In this document: piece after piece, positions 42,371 through 51,009 of the stretch
Layout: every line of letters begins with the position of its first letter
Numbering within the stretch: position 1 is the stretch's first letter
Assembly (NCBI GenBank): GCA_035551995.1
Contig: DASZME010000007.1
Location: 42,236-106,235 of the forward strand
Reading direction: 5' to 3'
DNA length: 64,000 bases
Source: RYN-428 sp035551995
GTDB taxonomy: Bacteria; Planctomycetota; Phycisphaerae; Tepidisphaerales; Tepidisphaeraceae
The notes under the pieces: model-generated
Seen by the model: the letters and a program-made list of their open reading frames with translations, nothing else
Told to the model about the DNA's origin: nothing
Databases searched by the model: none
Made by a program: the position numbers and the translations under genes

Positions 42371-44650
42371 CTACCGCACGATCATCCAATCCACCTTGCC
42401 GCCGGCGGGCGCCGGGCTGGCGAATGTGATGGTGAAACCGTCGGGCCCTTTTTCCGAGATCGCGCGATTCGTCAGCCAAGTCTGCTCGATGAAGACGGCG
42501 TAGTCGCCGTCGGCTTCGGCTGTTGGGAATTTGATCCGCATCGACGACGCTTTTTCTTCGACCGCCACGTTCTTTCCACGCAGATTGCGCGATTGCGTTT
42601 TATCGCCGGACAACCCCTGCACCTCGGCTACCGGTCCGCCCGTGCGAAGGCCGGCCCCGACGAGCGTGAATTCGCCGGTCTCGCGCGAAACGGTGAGGAC
42701 CGCCTCCTTCGCGGGTTCGGACGGCTTGTGATCGTATTTCCATTTGATCGGCTGCTCGCGATTGGGCTGATTGAATAAAATGGCCGCGTCGGCGAAGTCG
42801 GCCTTGCAATTGAGTCCAACGCCGGACGCGGCGTTCAGCACGATGATGTTGTCCCACGCCGGTTTCTTTTCCTTGCGCTTGGCCGACTCTTCCAGGGATG
42901 ATCCGCCGCCGGCGATCGTCATGGCCGAGTATCTCGAAGCGGCGCCCATGTTCGACAGATCAAACACGGCCGCGGGAAACGGGCCGGGAACGTCTTCCCA
43001 CATCCAGCATCGGAACGCTTCGGGCTTGAACGGGTCGGGCCCGATGGCCTGTTCGACGGGGTCGCCGGGGGCGAAATCGGCGTCGCTCGACTGATCGCGA
43101 TAGGGGGCCATGCCAAGGATGCGCTGCCCGCCGCGATCGCCGCCGGGCAGGGCGCGGGAGACGTCATTGACGAAGGCGCCGGGCGCGATCGCATAGGTTA
43201 GCGGGCGGGGATGGCCGTCCCACGATTGGCTGTCGGGACTGTAAAGCGTGGGGCTTCCGGCGTTTTTCGCGCCCCACCAGAATCGGCGGATTTCGATGTC
43301 CTTGGTGTAATCGTCGTTCTCGTGAAACGCGGTGACTTCATACCAGCGCAGGCTGCCCTTGGGCGTCTTTTCCTCGGGCGTCGTTACGGCGAAATAGCGG
43401 CCGACGATCTGCCTGGTCCACGGGCAATCCTTGTCGCCGCGAATAAGCCCGCCCATTCGCAGTTCCTTTACGCCGGTCACGGAATTGGTGATTAGTTGCG
43501 TCGGATACGTCCGCCCGCCGAACTTGCATCGGCCGGTGTCTATCGTGTCCGTGTAGCACTCGGCCGGCACGATCATGACCGTGCCGGCGGTGATCGCCTT
43601 CTGTGGGTTGAGATTGATCAGCGGGCGAGAATCGCCGAGTGTGCTGACGTTGCTCGCGCCGGCGTTTGCGAATTTCAACTCACGTTTATCCCAATCGACG
43701 GCCTCCACCCTGGCGTGAAAATTATTGTCCAGCGAGCGGATGAACGCCGCATAACAGTTGCCGTTTTCGTCGCCGGCGGCGGAGTGCACGTTGCTCATGT
43801 AGTTGAAATCGCAGTAATAGATATACGTGTCGCCGTGCGCGTATTGATTGCGAATCACCTTGACGTCGTAGGTCTGATTGTCGGCGTTGGAGGTTTGCAG
43901 CATGTGCAATATTCCGACATTGGTCTTATTGTGCAAAATGGCGCCGGCGACATGATCGATCGCCGTGTCGGCCACGAAATAGGAGAGGCCTTTTTCCGGG
44001 TCGAAGCCCAGAGATTTCACGCACCCGCGCGTAACGCCGCCGCCGTAGCCCGGCCCGCCGTGCAGGTTCAGGAACATGCCCGGCCAGATGCCGCGAATCG
44101 TCTTCACATAAAACCGCCGATCCGGCCCCTTGCTCACCGGCTCCTGAAGCCAATCCAGATAACTGCACGATCCGTAGCCGATGTCGTTGTTAAGCGTCAC
44201 CATCGGATGCGTTCCCCAATGCGGCGAGCTATCACCCTCGGCCAGGCGAAATTGCCGATCGATCATCAGCCCCGACAGCGGCGGCAGGTCTACGGTGGCG
44301 TGTTGCTCGTCGACGACGACGACGGTAACGCCGTCGCCGGTTTTCCACCGTTTCGTTTCCGCCGGCGCCGCGGGAGTGCGGATCAGGCCTTGCAACGGAA
44401 TGGGCTTGAGCCCCTTCTGGATTCCCGACGAAACGACGAGCACCCCTCCGGTATTTCGCAATTCATCGACGGCTTTGACGAAGGTTTGTTGAGCCTTGGC
44501 CGGCGTGTCGATCGGTCCGAAGTCCGCAAGAGAATACGCCGATCCGGCTGGAGCGGCCGGGCGCGTCGTCGACGGCGATTCGACGGCCGCAACAATCGAT
44601 AGGATAAATAAAATCACGAAGCCGACGATAAACGCACGAGAAAAGCGCAT
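42371..44650 (-). CDS. Large secreted protein of unknown function
   Basis: The product has 759 residues from the ATG giving MRFSRAFIVGF with GAAAGGACACC upstream. An N-terminal signal (FIVGFVILFILSIVAAVES) exports it. The opening YSLADFGPIDTPAKAQQTF, with DELRNTGGVLVVSSG, is reminiscent of the first turn of pectate-lyase-like beta-helix proteins. Beyond that no family is recognised; the middle contains many aromatic and Asn/Gly-rich strands (NADNQTYDVKVIRNQYAHG). It lies downstream of the radical SAM gene on the same strand with a 94-bp gap. A polysaccharide-related role is a guess. Confidence 0.78.
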   Translation of the reverse strand: MRFSRAFIVGFVILFILSIVAAVESPSTTRPAAPAGSAYSLADFGPIDTPAKAQQTFVKAVDELRNTGGVLVVSSGIQKGLKPIPLQGLIRTPAAPAETKRWKTGDGVTVVVVDEQHATVDLPPLSGLMIDRQFRLAEGDSSPHWGTHPMVTLNNDIGYGSCSYLDWLQEPVSKGPDRRFYVKTIRGIWPGMFLNLHGGPGYGGGVTRGCVKSLGFDPEKGLSYFVADTAIDHVAGAILHNKTNVGILHMLQTSNADNQTYDVKVIRNQYAHGDTYIYYCDFNYMSNVHSAAGDENGNCYAAFIRSLDNNFHARVEAVDWDKRELKFANAGASNVSTLGDSRPLINLNPQKAITAGTVMIVPAECYTDTIDTGRCKFGGRTYPTQLITNSVTGVKELRMGGLIRGDKDCPWTRQIVGRYFAVTTPEEKTPKGSLRWYEVTAFHENDDYTKDIEIRRFWWGAKNAGSPTLYSPDSQSWDGHPRPLTYAIAPGAFVNDVSRALPGGDRGGQRILGMAPYRDQSSDADFAPGDPVEQAIGPDPFKPEAFRCWMWEDVPGPFPAAVFDLSNMGAASRYSAMTIAGGGSSLEESAKRKEKKPAWDNIIVLNAASGVGLNCKADFADAAILFNQPNREQPIKWKYDHKPSEPAKEAVLTVSRETGEFTLVGAGLRTGGPVAEVQGLSGDKTQSRNLRGKNVAVEEKASSMRIKFPTAEADGDYAVFIEQTWLTNRAISEKGPDGFTITFASPAPAGGKVDWMIVR

Positions 44651-44744
44651 GCGGTGTCCTTTCGGAAAAAGAGATGACTCGCGATCTGTTACGACGCGGC
44701 CTGGCATTTCGTTGCGGTCACGCGGAATCGGATGTCCCCGACTG

Positions 44745-46172
44745 TCACTCGCGCGCCGGCGCCGTCAACTGCGTCATCTGCCCGGCAGTTCGCAAAGCCG
44801 AGAGAGCCCGCTCCTTCTGATCGCGATAGAACAGGTTAAATGTGTCGAACGGAATGATCCGTCCGTCCGGATGCACGATATGAACGCAGGTCTTTTTCAC
44901 CGACCGCACATCGAAATTGTGCGCGTCGAGAAACTGCATAATGATGATCCGGAAAATGTTGTCGTAGCCGAGCGAATCCGGCGCCTGCACCGTCGGCAGG
45001 CAACACAAAAGCTGCTTGAGCGAGGTCGCCGACGACTGGGGCGAAGCGGCTGTCGAGAAGAGCTTGAACAACTCGTCGCGCATCTCGGCGTTGCGCTCGT
45101 AAATGATTGTATTTCCTTCGCCGTGCAATAGAAGCTGCGGATCGATCATGCCGGTGAGGGGGATGACGGCGCCGTCGAGCTTGAGCGCGTAGGCCATCGC
45201 AAGGCAGTCGGGATGGCACGGGACGGGGATGACGTCGGCCGGCTTGAAGATCGGCGATTGCCGGAGAATTTGCCGGCGGACTTCACCGAGCGTCAGGCGG
45301 TCCGTCGCCGGGTCGAAATCCTCCACTCGCCCGGCGTGCTGGATCGGCTGAAAAGTTACGCCGCGAACGCAGCGCTGCTTAAGGGCAAAATCGATAATGG
45401 CGCCGATCTCGTCGTCGTTGAGGCCTTTCTTGAGCGTGACGACCAGCGTCGTGGAGATGTTGTGCTCGTTGAGGCGATCGAGCGCCCGGCGGCGAATGTC
45501 GGTGAGATCGACGCCGCGAAGCGCTCGCAACGGACCGGGACGCAACGAATCAAACTGCAGATAAATCTCAAACCCCGGCATGTATTCTTTGAGCCGCCGG
45601 GCAAAGTCGGCGTCGTTGGCGATGCGAATGCCGTTGGTATTCACCATCAGATGTTTGATCGGCCGGGCCTTGGCGGCGTCGAGGATGGCGAAAAATTCGG
45701 GGTGAATCGTCGGCTCTCCGCCGCTGATCTGCACCACGTCCGGCTTGCCCTCGTTTCGCACCACGCAATCGAGCATGAACTCGATCTGCTCCATCGTCCG
45801 ATGGCTCTGCCGGTGCGGCGACGATTCGCTGTAACACACCGGACAGGTCAGGTTGCATTGGTCCGTCACCTCGACGAGCGTCAGGCAACTATGCTGCTCG
45901 TGATCCGGACATAGCCCACAGTCGTAAGGGCAGCCATATTTAATCGGCGTGTTAAACTTCAGCGGCATCTGACCCGGTTTGAGCGTTTGGCGCGAGAGCT
46001 TGTAATACTCGGCATCGGTGGAAATGAGCGCCCTCTGAAACCGGTGTTCCGGACACCATTTGTGGAGATAGACATTCCCGTCCTGCATGACCACCTTCGC
46101 TTCGACCTTGCGAAGACAGGTGGCGCAGAGGCTGTTAGTCAGCTCGTAGAAGAGGTAGGGGCGATCGGACAT
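44745..46172 (-). CDS. Radical SAM protein related to tetraether lipid synthase (Tes/MJ0619-like)
   Basis: The product has 475 residues from ATG 46172; a GTG 15 nt upstream is in frame. An N-terminal cysteine cluster (Cys16, Cys19, Cys40) is followed by a second cluster in YGCPYDCGLCPDHEQHSC and by the radical SAM C-x3-C-x2-C (CNLTCPVC, Cys106/110/113). The core continues with VVQISGGEPTIHPEFF and HLMVNTNGIRIA. The extra clusters and their spacing match the Tes family, which couples lipid tails in archaea; bacterial relatives are proposed to make membrane-spanning or ether lipids. Which reaction is catalysed here is inferred, not shown. Confidence 0.82.
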   Translation of the reverse strand: MSDRPYLFYELTNSLCATCLRKVEAKVVMQDGNVYLHKWCPEHRFQRALISTDAEYYKLSRQTLKPGQMPLKFNTPIKYGCPYDCGLCPDHEQHSCLTLVEVTDQCNLTCPVCYSESSPHRQSHRTMEQIEFMLDCVVRNEGKPDVVQISGGEPTIHPEFFAILDAAKARPIKHLMVNTNGIRIANDADFARRLKEYMPGFEIYLQFDSLRPGPLRALRGVDLTDIRRRALDRLNEHNISTTLVVTLKKGLNDDEIGAIIDFALKQRCVRGVTFQPIQHAGRVEDFDPATDRLTLGEVRRQILRQSPIFKPADVIPVPCHPDCLAMAYALKLDGAVIPLTGMIDPQLLLHGEGNTIIYERNAEMRDELFKLFSTAASPQSSATSLKQLLCCLPTVQAPDSLGYDNIFRIIIMQFLDAHNFDVRSVKKTCVHIVHPDGRIIPFDTFNLFYRDQKERALSALRTAGQMTQLTAPARE

Positions 46173-46203
46173 ATGAAGAGCCTTCACGGAAAAAACGAAT
46201 GTT

Positions 46204-46318
46204 TATTGCCACAGATGCAAACCGATGGACACAGATGGGAAGACAATTGCGACGATGGTTTTGTCGGCATGAATCGCATTGAATTATCTGTGTCTATCGG
46301 TCTTCATCTGTGGCAATA
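46204..46318. repeat. Empty inverted-arm element, TCTGTGGCAATA type
   Basis: Left arm 46204-46236 (starts TATTGCCACAGATG) and right arm 46286-46318 (ends CATCTGTGGCAATA) are 33-nt inverted copies, matching at 30 of 33 positions, around a 49-nt spacer. The right arm is identical at 32 of 33 positions to that of the gene-carrying element at 56085-56541. No gene is inside. It sits between the radical SAM gene and the upstream membrane-protein gene, both on the minus strand. Confidence 0.88.
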
Positions 46319-46324
46319 GGCATT

Positions 46325-46684
46325 TCAGTGGATGCCGCCCAAATGCGCGGCGCATACGCCAAAGAAAATCAAAAACCCCAGCGCCAGCGAAACCAGGATT
46401 CCGGCGCCCAGGCTTCGCCACCCGCGGCGGCAGACGAAGATGATTCCAGTCGAGAGTTTGAGCAGAGGAATGACCACCATGGCGCCGCCTGCAAACATTC
46501 CGATCTCAAACCTGAAAGCGATGATCCAGACGATCGCCGATAGCGCGGTCCCTAACGTTAAACCGGCAAAAAATAGGCGAAGCGTCTGTGCGGCCGATAA
46601 CGGCGGGAGAGGCGGTCCCTGGCCGGGCGCTTGATAACTTAGAGCATTGGGCGGCGGGTGCGGCGTTTCGAGGGGATCAGGCAT
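46325..46684 (-). CDS. Small membrane protein of unknown function
   Basis: The product has 119 residues. A proline-rich cytoplasmic start (LETPHPPPNALSYQAPGQGP) precedes three hydrophobic helices (LFFAGLTLGTALSAIVWIIA, IGMFAGGAMVVIPLLKLSTG, GAGILVSLALGFLIFFGVC). Its ATG lies 8 nt inside the Lgt-like gene, so the two are translationally coupled. I do not recognise a domain. A role beside the Lgt-like protein in the membrane is inferred from the overlap. Confidence 0.75.
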   Translation of the reverse strand: MPDPLETPHPPPNALSYQAPGQGPPLPPLSAAQTLRLFFAGLTLGTALSAIVWIIAFRFEIGMFAGGAMVVIPLLKLSTGIIFVCRRGWRSLGAGILVSLALGFLIFFGVCAAHLGGIH

Positions 46685-47441
46685 GAATCGGCTCCATTGG
46701 CGGCGGCAAATGCCGCGAGAGTTGGATTAAGAGGACCACTGCGCCCACGCCACAGGCCATCTGGATAGCGCTCAGGCCGGCGAAAGTATATCGTGGTTTG
46801 ATGAATTCCACACCGAAGCGCCATGCAACGTATCCAAGGAGAAACAGCCGAAACAGGCGCCCGTTTGGAAGCGCGAATTTGCCAGCCCACGCAAGAAATG
46901 TTCCGAAAAGAATGAGAAATACAATATCATAAAGCTGCGTCGGATGCCGGCGGATGCCGTCGCCCATGTCGATGCCCCACGGCAGCGCGGTTGCATTTCC
47001 GTGGGTGTGATCGGATACGCCGGTGAGGAAGCACCCGATCCGGCCCACCGCCATGCCGAAGATGAGGGGGAAGACGAAGGCGTCGCCGGTGGAATGGCGG
47101 ATGCGCTGGATTTTCTTGGCGACTTCGACGCCGATCCAGCCGCCGAGGAGTCCGCCGACGATGGTTTTCCCGTCGAGCCAGACGGCAGGGTCATGGCGGT
47201 GGGGCCAGTAGTCGGGGGCCGATTCGAGCCACGCGAGGATCTTGGAGCCGAAGAGCGCGCCGAAGATGGCGCCGACGATGATCCAGAGATTTTGTTCGAT
47301 GGGGATACGGGCGCGGGGCCAGCGGTTTTTGAAGCGCAGGTAGAGTTGGAATCCGCCGGCGTAGGCGATCACTTCCATCAGGGGATGGGGATGGATGCGG
47401 TAGCCGAGAAGGTGGAAGTAGTGGGGGAAGATCATGGTCAT
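46677..47441 (-). CDS. Divergent prolipoprotein diacylglyceryl transferase-like protein (Lgt-like)
   Basis: The product has 254 residues and about seven membrane helices. It keeps Lgt-family segments: GGLLGGWIGVEVAKK, the signature GRIGCFLTG, then HPTQLYDIVFL and a C-terminal RFGVEFIKPRY. Compared with E. coli Lgt, the Asn of GRIGN is Cys, the Glu a few residues later is Val, and the histidine of the GGMSFHGG-like loop is absent. It may therefore be an Lgt paralogue with another acyl or glyceryl acceptor rather than the essential enzyme. It overlaps a small membrane-protein gene. Confidence 0.8.
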   Translation of the reverse strand: MTMIFPHYFHLLGYRIHPHPLMEVIAYAGGFQLYLRFKNRWPRARIPIEQNLWIIVGAIFGALFGSKILAWLESAPDYWPHRHDPAVWLDGKTIVGGLLGGWIGVEVAKKIQRIRHSTGDAFVFPLIFGMAVGRIGCFLTGVSDHTHGNATALPWGIDMGDGIRRHPTQLYDIVFLILFGTFLAWAGKFALPNGRLFRLFLLGYVAWRFGVEFIKPRYTFAGLSAIQMACGVGAVVLLIQLSRHLPPPMEPIHA

Positions 47442-47478
47442 CCATTGAACCGACGGTGCAACGCGCGGGCTTTAGCGC

Positions 47479-47560
47479 ATTCTCCTTGTTGGCGACGCGA
47501 CGTTGGATCTTGCTCGCGAAACACGCCCCGCGAGCGGGGCCGTTAAACGCCCAAGCGCTT
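47479..47560. repeat. Copy of the dispersed palindromic repeat
   Basis: The segment opens with CATTCTCCTTGTTGGCGACG and ends with GCCCCGCGAGCGGGGCCGTT plus AAACGC, the same layout as the pair at 23474-23656. It lies in the 266-bp gap between the divergent Lgt-like gene and the MoxR-cluster protein gene. The promoter of the latter must lie to its right. Confidence 0.65.
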
Positions 47561-47707
47561 CAGCGACCCGAGGGATGCCGCCGTTCACTTGCTTCACGTG
47601 GCGCCGTCACCGGAAACGATTGGCCGGAATTTTCATTGTGACAGGCGAAACAGGACGTACAATACCACCGTTCCTCCGAGAGTTCCCGCGTTCTGAGGGA
47701 GTTGGTC

Positions 47708-49705
47708 ATGAGCAAGTTGGATCAACACGTCGGACTTGTGCGCAATAAGTTGGCCTTGGCCATCTTTATCCGCGCGTTGGCCTGGGCGTTCACGGCGCTG
47801 GCGGGCGCGGTACTGATTGCAATTATCATCGATCGGCTCTTTCAACTTGCGTTGCCGCGACAGGCGATCTGGCTGTGGAGCGGGATCGGCGTCGCGATTC
47901 TGGCGGTGGGGGTTTATGCGATCGCCCGGCGTCCGTCGGCTCATTTGGCGGCGATCGAAATCGACTCCCGCCTTGGACTCCAGGAAAAATTCAGCACGGC
48001 GCTTTACGTCCGGGCCAGCCGCGATGAATTCGCGGCGGCGGCGTTGCGCGACGCCGAGACGACGGCGAATTCGGTCAACCTTCATCAGAAGTTTCCCGTC
48101 GCCTATCCGAAGGCGGCGAACATTACGTTTGCCGTGGCGATTGTCGCGTTATGCGCGGGGAAATGGCTGCCGGCGCTGGACCCGTTCGGCGCCAGGGAAA
48201 ATCACGCGAAGATCGAACAACGCCAACAGGCGCAGCGTGTTTCGGCGGAGCGGGCCGTCCGGCAGGCGCTGGCGGAAATAGACTCGGCGCCGAAGCAGGT
48301 CGCCGAGGCTGAAGAAATCAAGATGGCTCGGCAGGAGTTGACCAAGCTGACGGAGCATTCAATCGCCGACCCGCCGAGGGCTACGCAAAAAGCGAAAGAC
48401 GCGCTGGCTGAGATTTCCGCCATCAAGGAAAAAATCAAGGACGCCAATAAGTATGCCGTTGCGCAGAATGAAATTGCCAATTTGAAAAACGTAAGTCCGC
48501 CGTCGCCGGAGGAGACGGGACCGGTGGCCGACGCGCAGCGCGCGGTGGCGGCGGGGAAGCTTGAAGAGGCGATGGACGATCTGAAAAAGACGGTCGATCA
48601 ATTCGATCAGATGGACAAAAAGGAACAGGAAAAAGCGGCAGAGCAGATGAAAAATCTGGCGGATCAGATCGCCATGCACGCGAATGATGAACAGGCTCAA
48701 AAGAAGATCGAGGATTCGCTTAAGCATGCCGGCATGAGTCAGCGGCAGGCGCAGCAAATGGTTCAGAAGATGCAGCAAGCCGCCAACGGCGATCAGCAGG
48801 CGGCTCAGCAACTTCAGCAGATGGCCAATCAGGCCGTCCAGCAGGCGAATCAGCAATCCGGACAAAGCCAGGCGCAACAGAAAGCGGTCGCACAGGCGAT
48901 TCAGAAGGCGGTTCAACAGGGCCAGCAGCAGGCGAACAGCCAAGCCAACGCCCAGCAAATGTCGCAGGCGAGCAAGGCACTGGCCAGCGCGATGAAGCAG
49001 GCCGCCGCTCAGGGTCAAAAGAGCCAGGGGCAAAGTGGCCAGCATGCGCAGGCGCAAAATCAGTCGGGCCATCCCGGTCAGGGGCAACCGGGCCAGGGCC
49101 AGGCGGGGGCGCAAGCCCAGGGCCAAAAAGGTCAGCAGGCGCAGGCCGGCGCCAAGGGCCAGGGCGGTCAGGGAAGCCAAGGCGGCGGCGGTCAAAGCGC
49201 GCAGCAACAGATGCAGCAGCAGGTTTCTCAGCTTCAGGCGATGGCCAAAGATTCCCAAGCCGTCGCGGTAGGACAACAGGGACAGGGCCAGAACGGCCAA
49301 TCCGGCCAGCAAGCAGGCGGGGAAGGCCGGCAGGCGAATGGTCAGTGGGGCCAGGGGAATCAGGATAATCAGCAGGGCAATCCGAACCAGCAGGGCCAGG
49401 GGGCGGGAAATAATGCCGGCGGCGCGATCGCCGACGGTGGCCGCCGGCCCGATCCAGTCGCGGCGCCGTTTGCGGTCAAGAAGGAACTCTCGCAGTCGCA
49501 GACGAACGAAGAGGGAAAAATCCTGGCCAGCAGTTTCGTCAAGGCTCCGGCCGATCGCGGCTCGTCTCACGTTAAATTAAGGGACGCCATCGCGTCGGAG
49601 AGCAAAGAAGCCGCCGAGGAAGTCGAACAGGACCGCATTCCGCGCGGATCGCAGAAGGCGGTGAAGGCGTATTTCGATACGTTGAAAAACGCGCCGCCGC
49701 AGTGA
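47708..49705 (+). CDS. Membrane protein with coiled-coil and Gln/Gly-rich low-complexity region (DUF4175-like)
   Basis: The product has 665 residues from an ATG with AGGGAG six bases upstream. Two N-terminal membrane helices (IRALAWAFTALAGAVLIAII, WLWSGIGVAILAVGVYAI) and a third near residue 140 are followed by long charged helices (residues about 190-330) and then about 250 residues very rich in Gln, Gly, Ala and Asn. Similar proteins open the MoxR/VWA clusters of planctomycetes and resemble DUF4175. The following genes encode NHL, VWA, MoxR, DUF58 and BatA-type proteins, so it probably acts with them at the membrane. Exact function unknown. Confidence 0.75.
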   Translation: MSKLDQHVGLVRNKLALAIFIRALAWAFTALAGAVLIAIIIDRLFQLALPRQAIWLWSGIGVAILAVGVYAIARRPSAHLAAIEIDSRLGLQEKFSTALYVRASRDEFAAAALRDAETTANSVNLHQKFPVAYPKAANITFAVAIVALCAGKWLPALDPFGARENHAKIEQRQQAQRVSAERAVRQALAEIDSAPKQVAEAEEIKMARQELTKLTEHSIADPPRATQKAKDALAEISAIKEKIKDANKYAVAQNEIANLKNVSPPSPEETGPVADAQRAVAAGKLEEAMDDLKKTVDQFDQMDKKEQEKAAEQMKNLADQIAMHANDEQAQKKIEDSLKHAGMSQRQAQQMVQKMQQAANGDQQAAQQLQQMANQAVQQANQQSGQSQAQQKAVAQAIQKAVQQGQQQANSQANAQQMSQASKALASAMKQAAAQGQKSQGQSGQHAQAQNQSGHPGQGQPGQGQAGAQAQGQKGQQAQAGAKGQGGQGSQGGGGQSAQQQMQQQVSQLQAMAKDSQAVAVGQQGQGQNGQSGQQAGGEGRQANGQWGQGNQDNQQGNPNQQGQGAGNNAGGAIADGGRRPDPVAAPFAVKKELSQSQTNEEGKILASSFVKAPADRGSSHVKLRDAIASESKEAAEEVEQDRIPRGSQKAVKAYFDTLKNAPPQ

Positions 49706-49805
49706 TGTTTCTGCTTTCTCTGGCTGAAAGAGGTGCCCCCCGGCCAGCGCAGTGAGCCCGGATAAGGGCGGAGCGTGTCGGTGTTGAGCGGATGGACTGG
49801 CGGGA

Positions 49806-50822
49806 GTGTGCGTGGAGAATTCGGACAAGCGACCCATTCTTAATTCGTGCGATTCACCATCAAACCGGCCCTCTCCCTTGAATGGACAGAGAGCCGGACG
49901 AACGGCGCGGCGCGGGTGGCGTTTTATTTCACTGCTTTATTTGAGCGTGTTCCTCTGTGGTTGCGGCGATCCGCGTCAACCCAAGGAAATCTGGTGCGAG
50001 ACCGGCACCGGACCTCTGCAAGTCGTCTATCCCCGCGCCATTACCTACGACGCCGGTGATGATACTTTTTTCATCATTGATCGAATGGCCCGAATTCAGC
50101 ATCTGGATCACAGCGGCAAATTTATCGCCGGCTGGCAGATGCCGGAGTGGAGAATCGGCAAGCCGGTCGGCGTGTCGGTCGGGCCGGACGGGAATTTGTA
50201 TGTGCCCGACACGCACTATCATCGCGTGGTGGTTTATTCGCCGGGCGGCAAGCTGATTCGGATGTGGGGATCGGATGGAAAGGCGCCGGGTCAGTTCATC
50301 TATCCGACGGATCTGGCATGGGATTCCAAAGGGCGGTTGTTCGTGAGCGAATATGGCGACAACGATCGCGTGCAGGTGTTCGATCCCGCCGCCAATCCGC
50401 CGACGTTCCTCTATCAATTCGGAAAATTCGGAGACGGCCCCGGCGAATTTTCCCGGCCGCAATCGATGCTGATCGATCGCGATCTTGTTTACATCACCGA
50501 TTCCTGCAATCATCGGCTTTGTGTTTTCAAGGCCGACGGAACATGGGTGCGAAACATGGGCGGCGTGGGATCGGGACCCGGCCAATATCGTTTCCCCTAT
50601 GGCCTCGACGAAGACCCCGAAGGCCATCTTGTCGTTTGCGAGTTTGGCAATAATCGTCTGCAATTAATCGACAAAGAGACCGGAAAAGGCCTGAAGATAT
50701 GGGGATCGGCGGGGCGCCAGCCGGGGCAGCTTGCGTATCCGTGGGGCGTTGCGGTCGATAAGCGCGGGCGCGTGGTCGCGGTCGACGCGGGCAACAATCG
50801 GCTGCAGGTGTTTGAATTCTAA
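49806..50822 (+). CDS. NHL-repeat lipoprotein
   Basis: The product has up to 338 residues from a GTG start, but the start is uncertain. A hydrophobic stretch ends in the lipobox LCGC (Cys53), so the mature protein is probably a lipoprotein. It then forms a six-bladed NHL propeller with repeats such as GKPVGVSVGPDGNLYVPDTH, YHRVVVYSPGGKLIRMWG and YPWGVAVDKRGRVVAVDAGN. NHL propellers bind proteins, nucleic acids or sugars. It lies in the MoxR/VWA cluster between the Gln-rich protein and the large VWA protein. Confidence 0.87.
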   Translation: MCVENSDKRPILNSCDSPSNRPSPLNGQRAGRTARRGWRFISLLYLSVFLCGCGDPRQPKEIWCETGTGPLQVVYPRAITYDAGDDTFFIIDRMARIQHLDHSGKFIAGWQMPEWRIGKPVGVSVGPDGNLYVPDTHYHRVVVYSPGGKLIRMWGSDGKAPGQFIYPTDLAWDSKGRLFVSEYGDNDRVQVFDPAANPPTFLYQFGKFGDGPGEFSRPQSMLIDRDLVYITDSCNHRLCVFKADGTWVRNMGGVGSGPGQYRFPYGLDEDPEGHLVVCEFGNNRLQLIDKETGKGLKIWGSAGRQPGQLAYPWGVAVDKRGRVVAVDAGNNRLQVFEF

Positions 50823-50851
50823 CGGGATCGGCGCGGATGTACGAAGCGTTA

Positions 50852-50938
50852 TTATCCATGAAGGACACGAAGAGCACGAAGAAGAGGGAAATTCCTTCGT
50901 GTCCCTTCGTGTCCTTCGTGGATCATAACGCATTGTAT
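50852..50938. repeat. Inverted-arm element, TTCGTGTCCTTCGTGG type
   Basis: Left arm 50852-50880 (starts TTATCCATGAAGGACACG) and right arm 50896-50938 (ends GTGTCCTTCGTGGATCATAA) form a hairpin with a short spacer. The arms contain internal GTGTCC/TTCGTG units of about 9 nt repeated two or three times. It lies between the NHL gene and the large VWA gene. A relative is at 54224-54340. Confidence 0.8.
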
Positions 50939-51009
50939 TTGAGGAAATATTGCGTCGGGCGCCGTGGGGCGGCGGGCCGTGTCGTTGCAAATCCGGAGGC
51001 TGGCGCCTG

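Noticed and set aside
43496..44602. 368-codon plus-strand frame within the large secreted-protein gene
   Set aside because: Antisense shadow with no motif; the minus-strand product has a signal peptide and ribosome site.
48359..49570. 403-codon Leu-rich minus-strand frame that looks like a membrane protein
   Set aside because: It is the antisense of the Gln-rich repeats; CTG codons opposite CAG create false Leu-rich helices.
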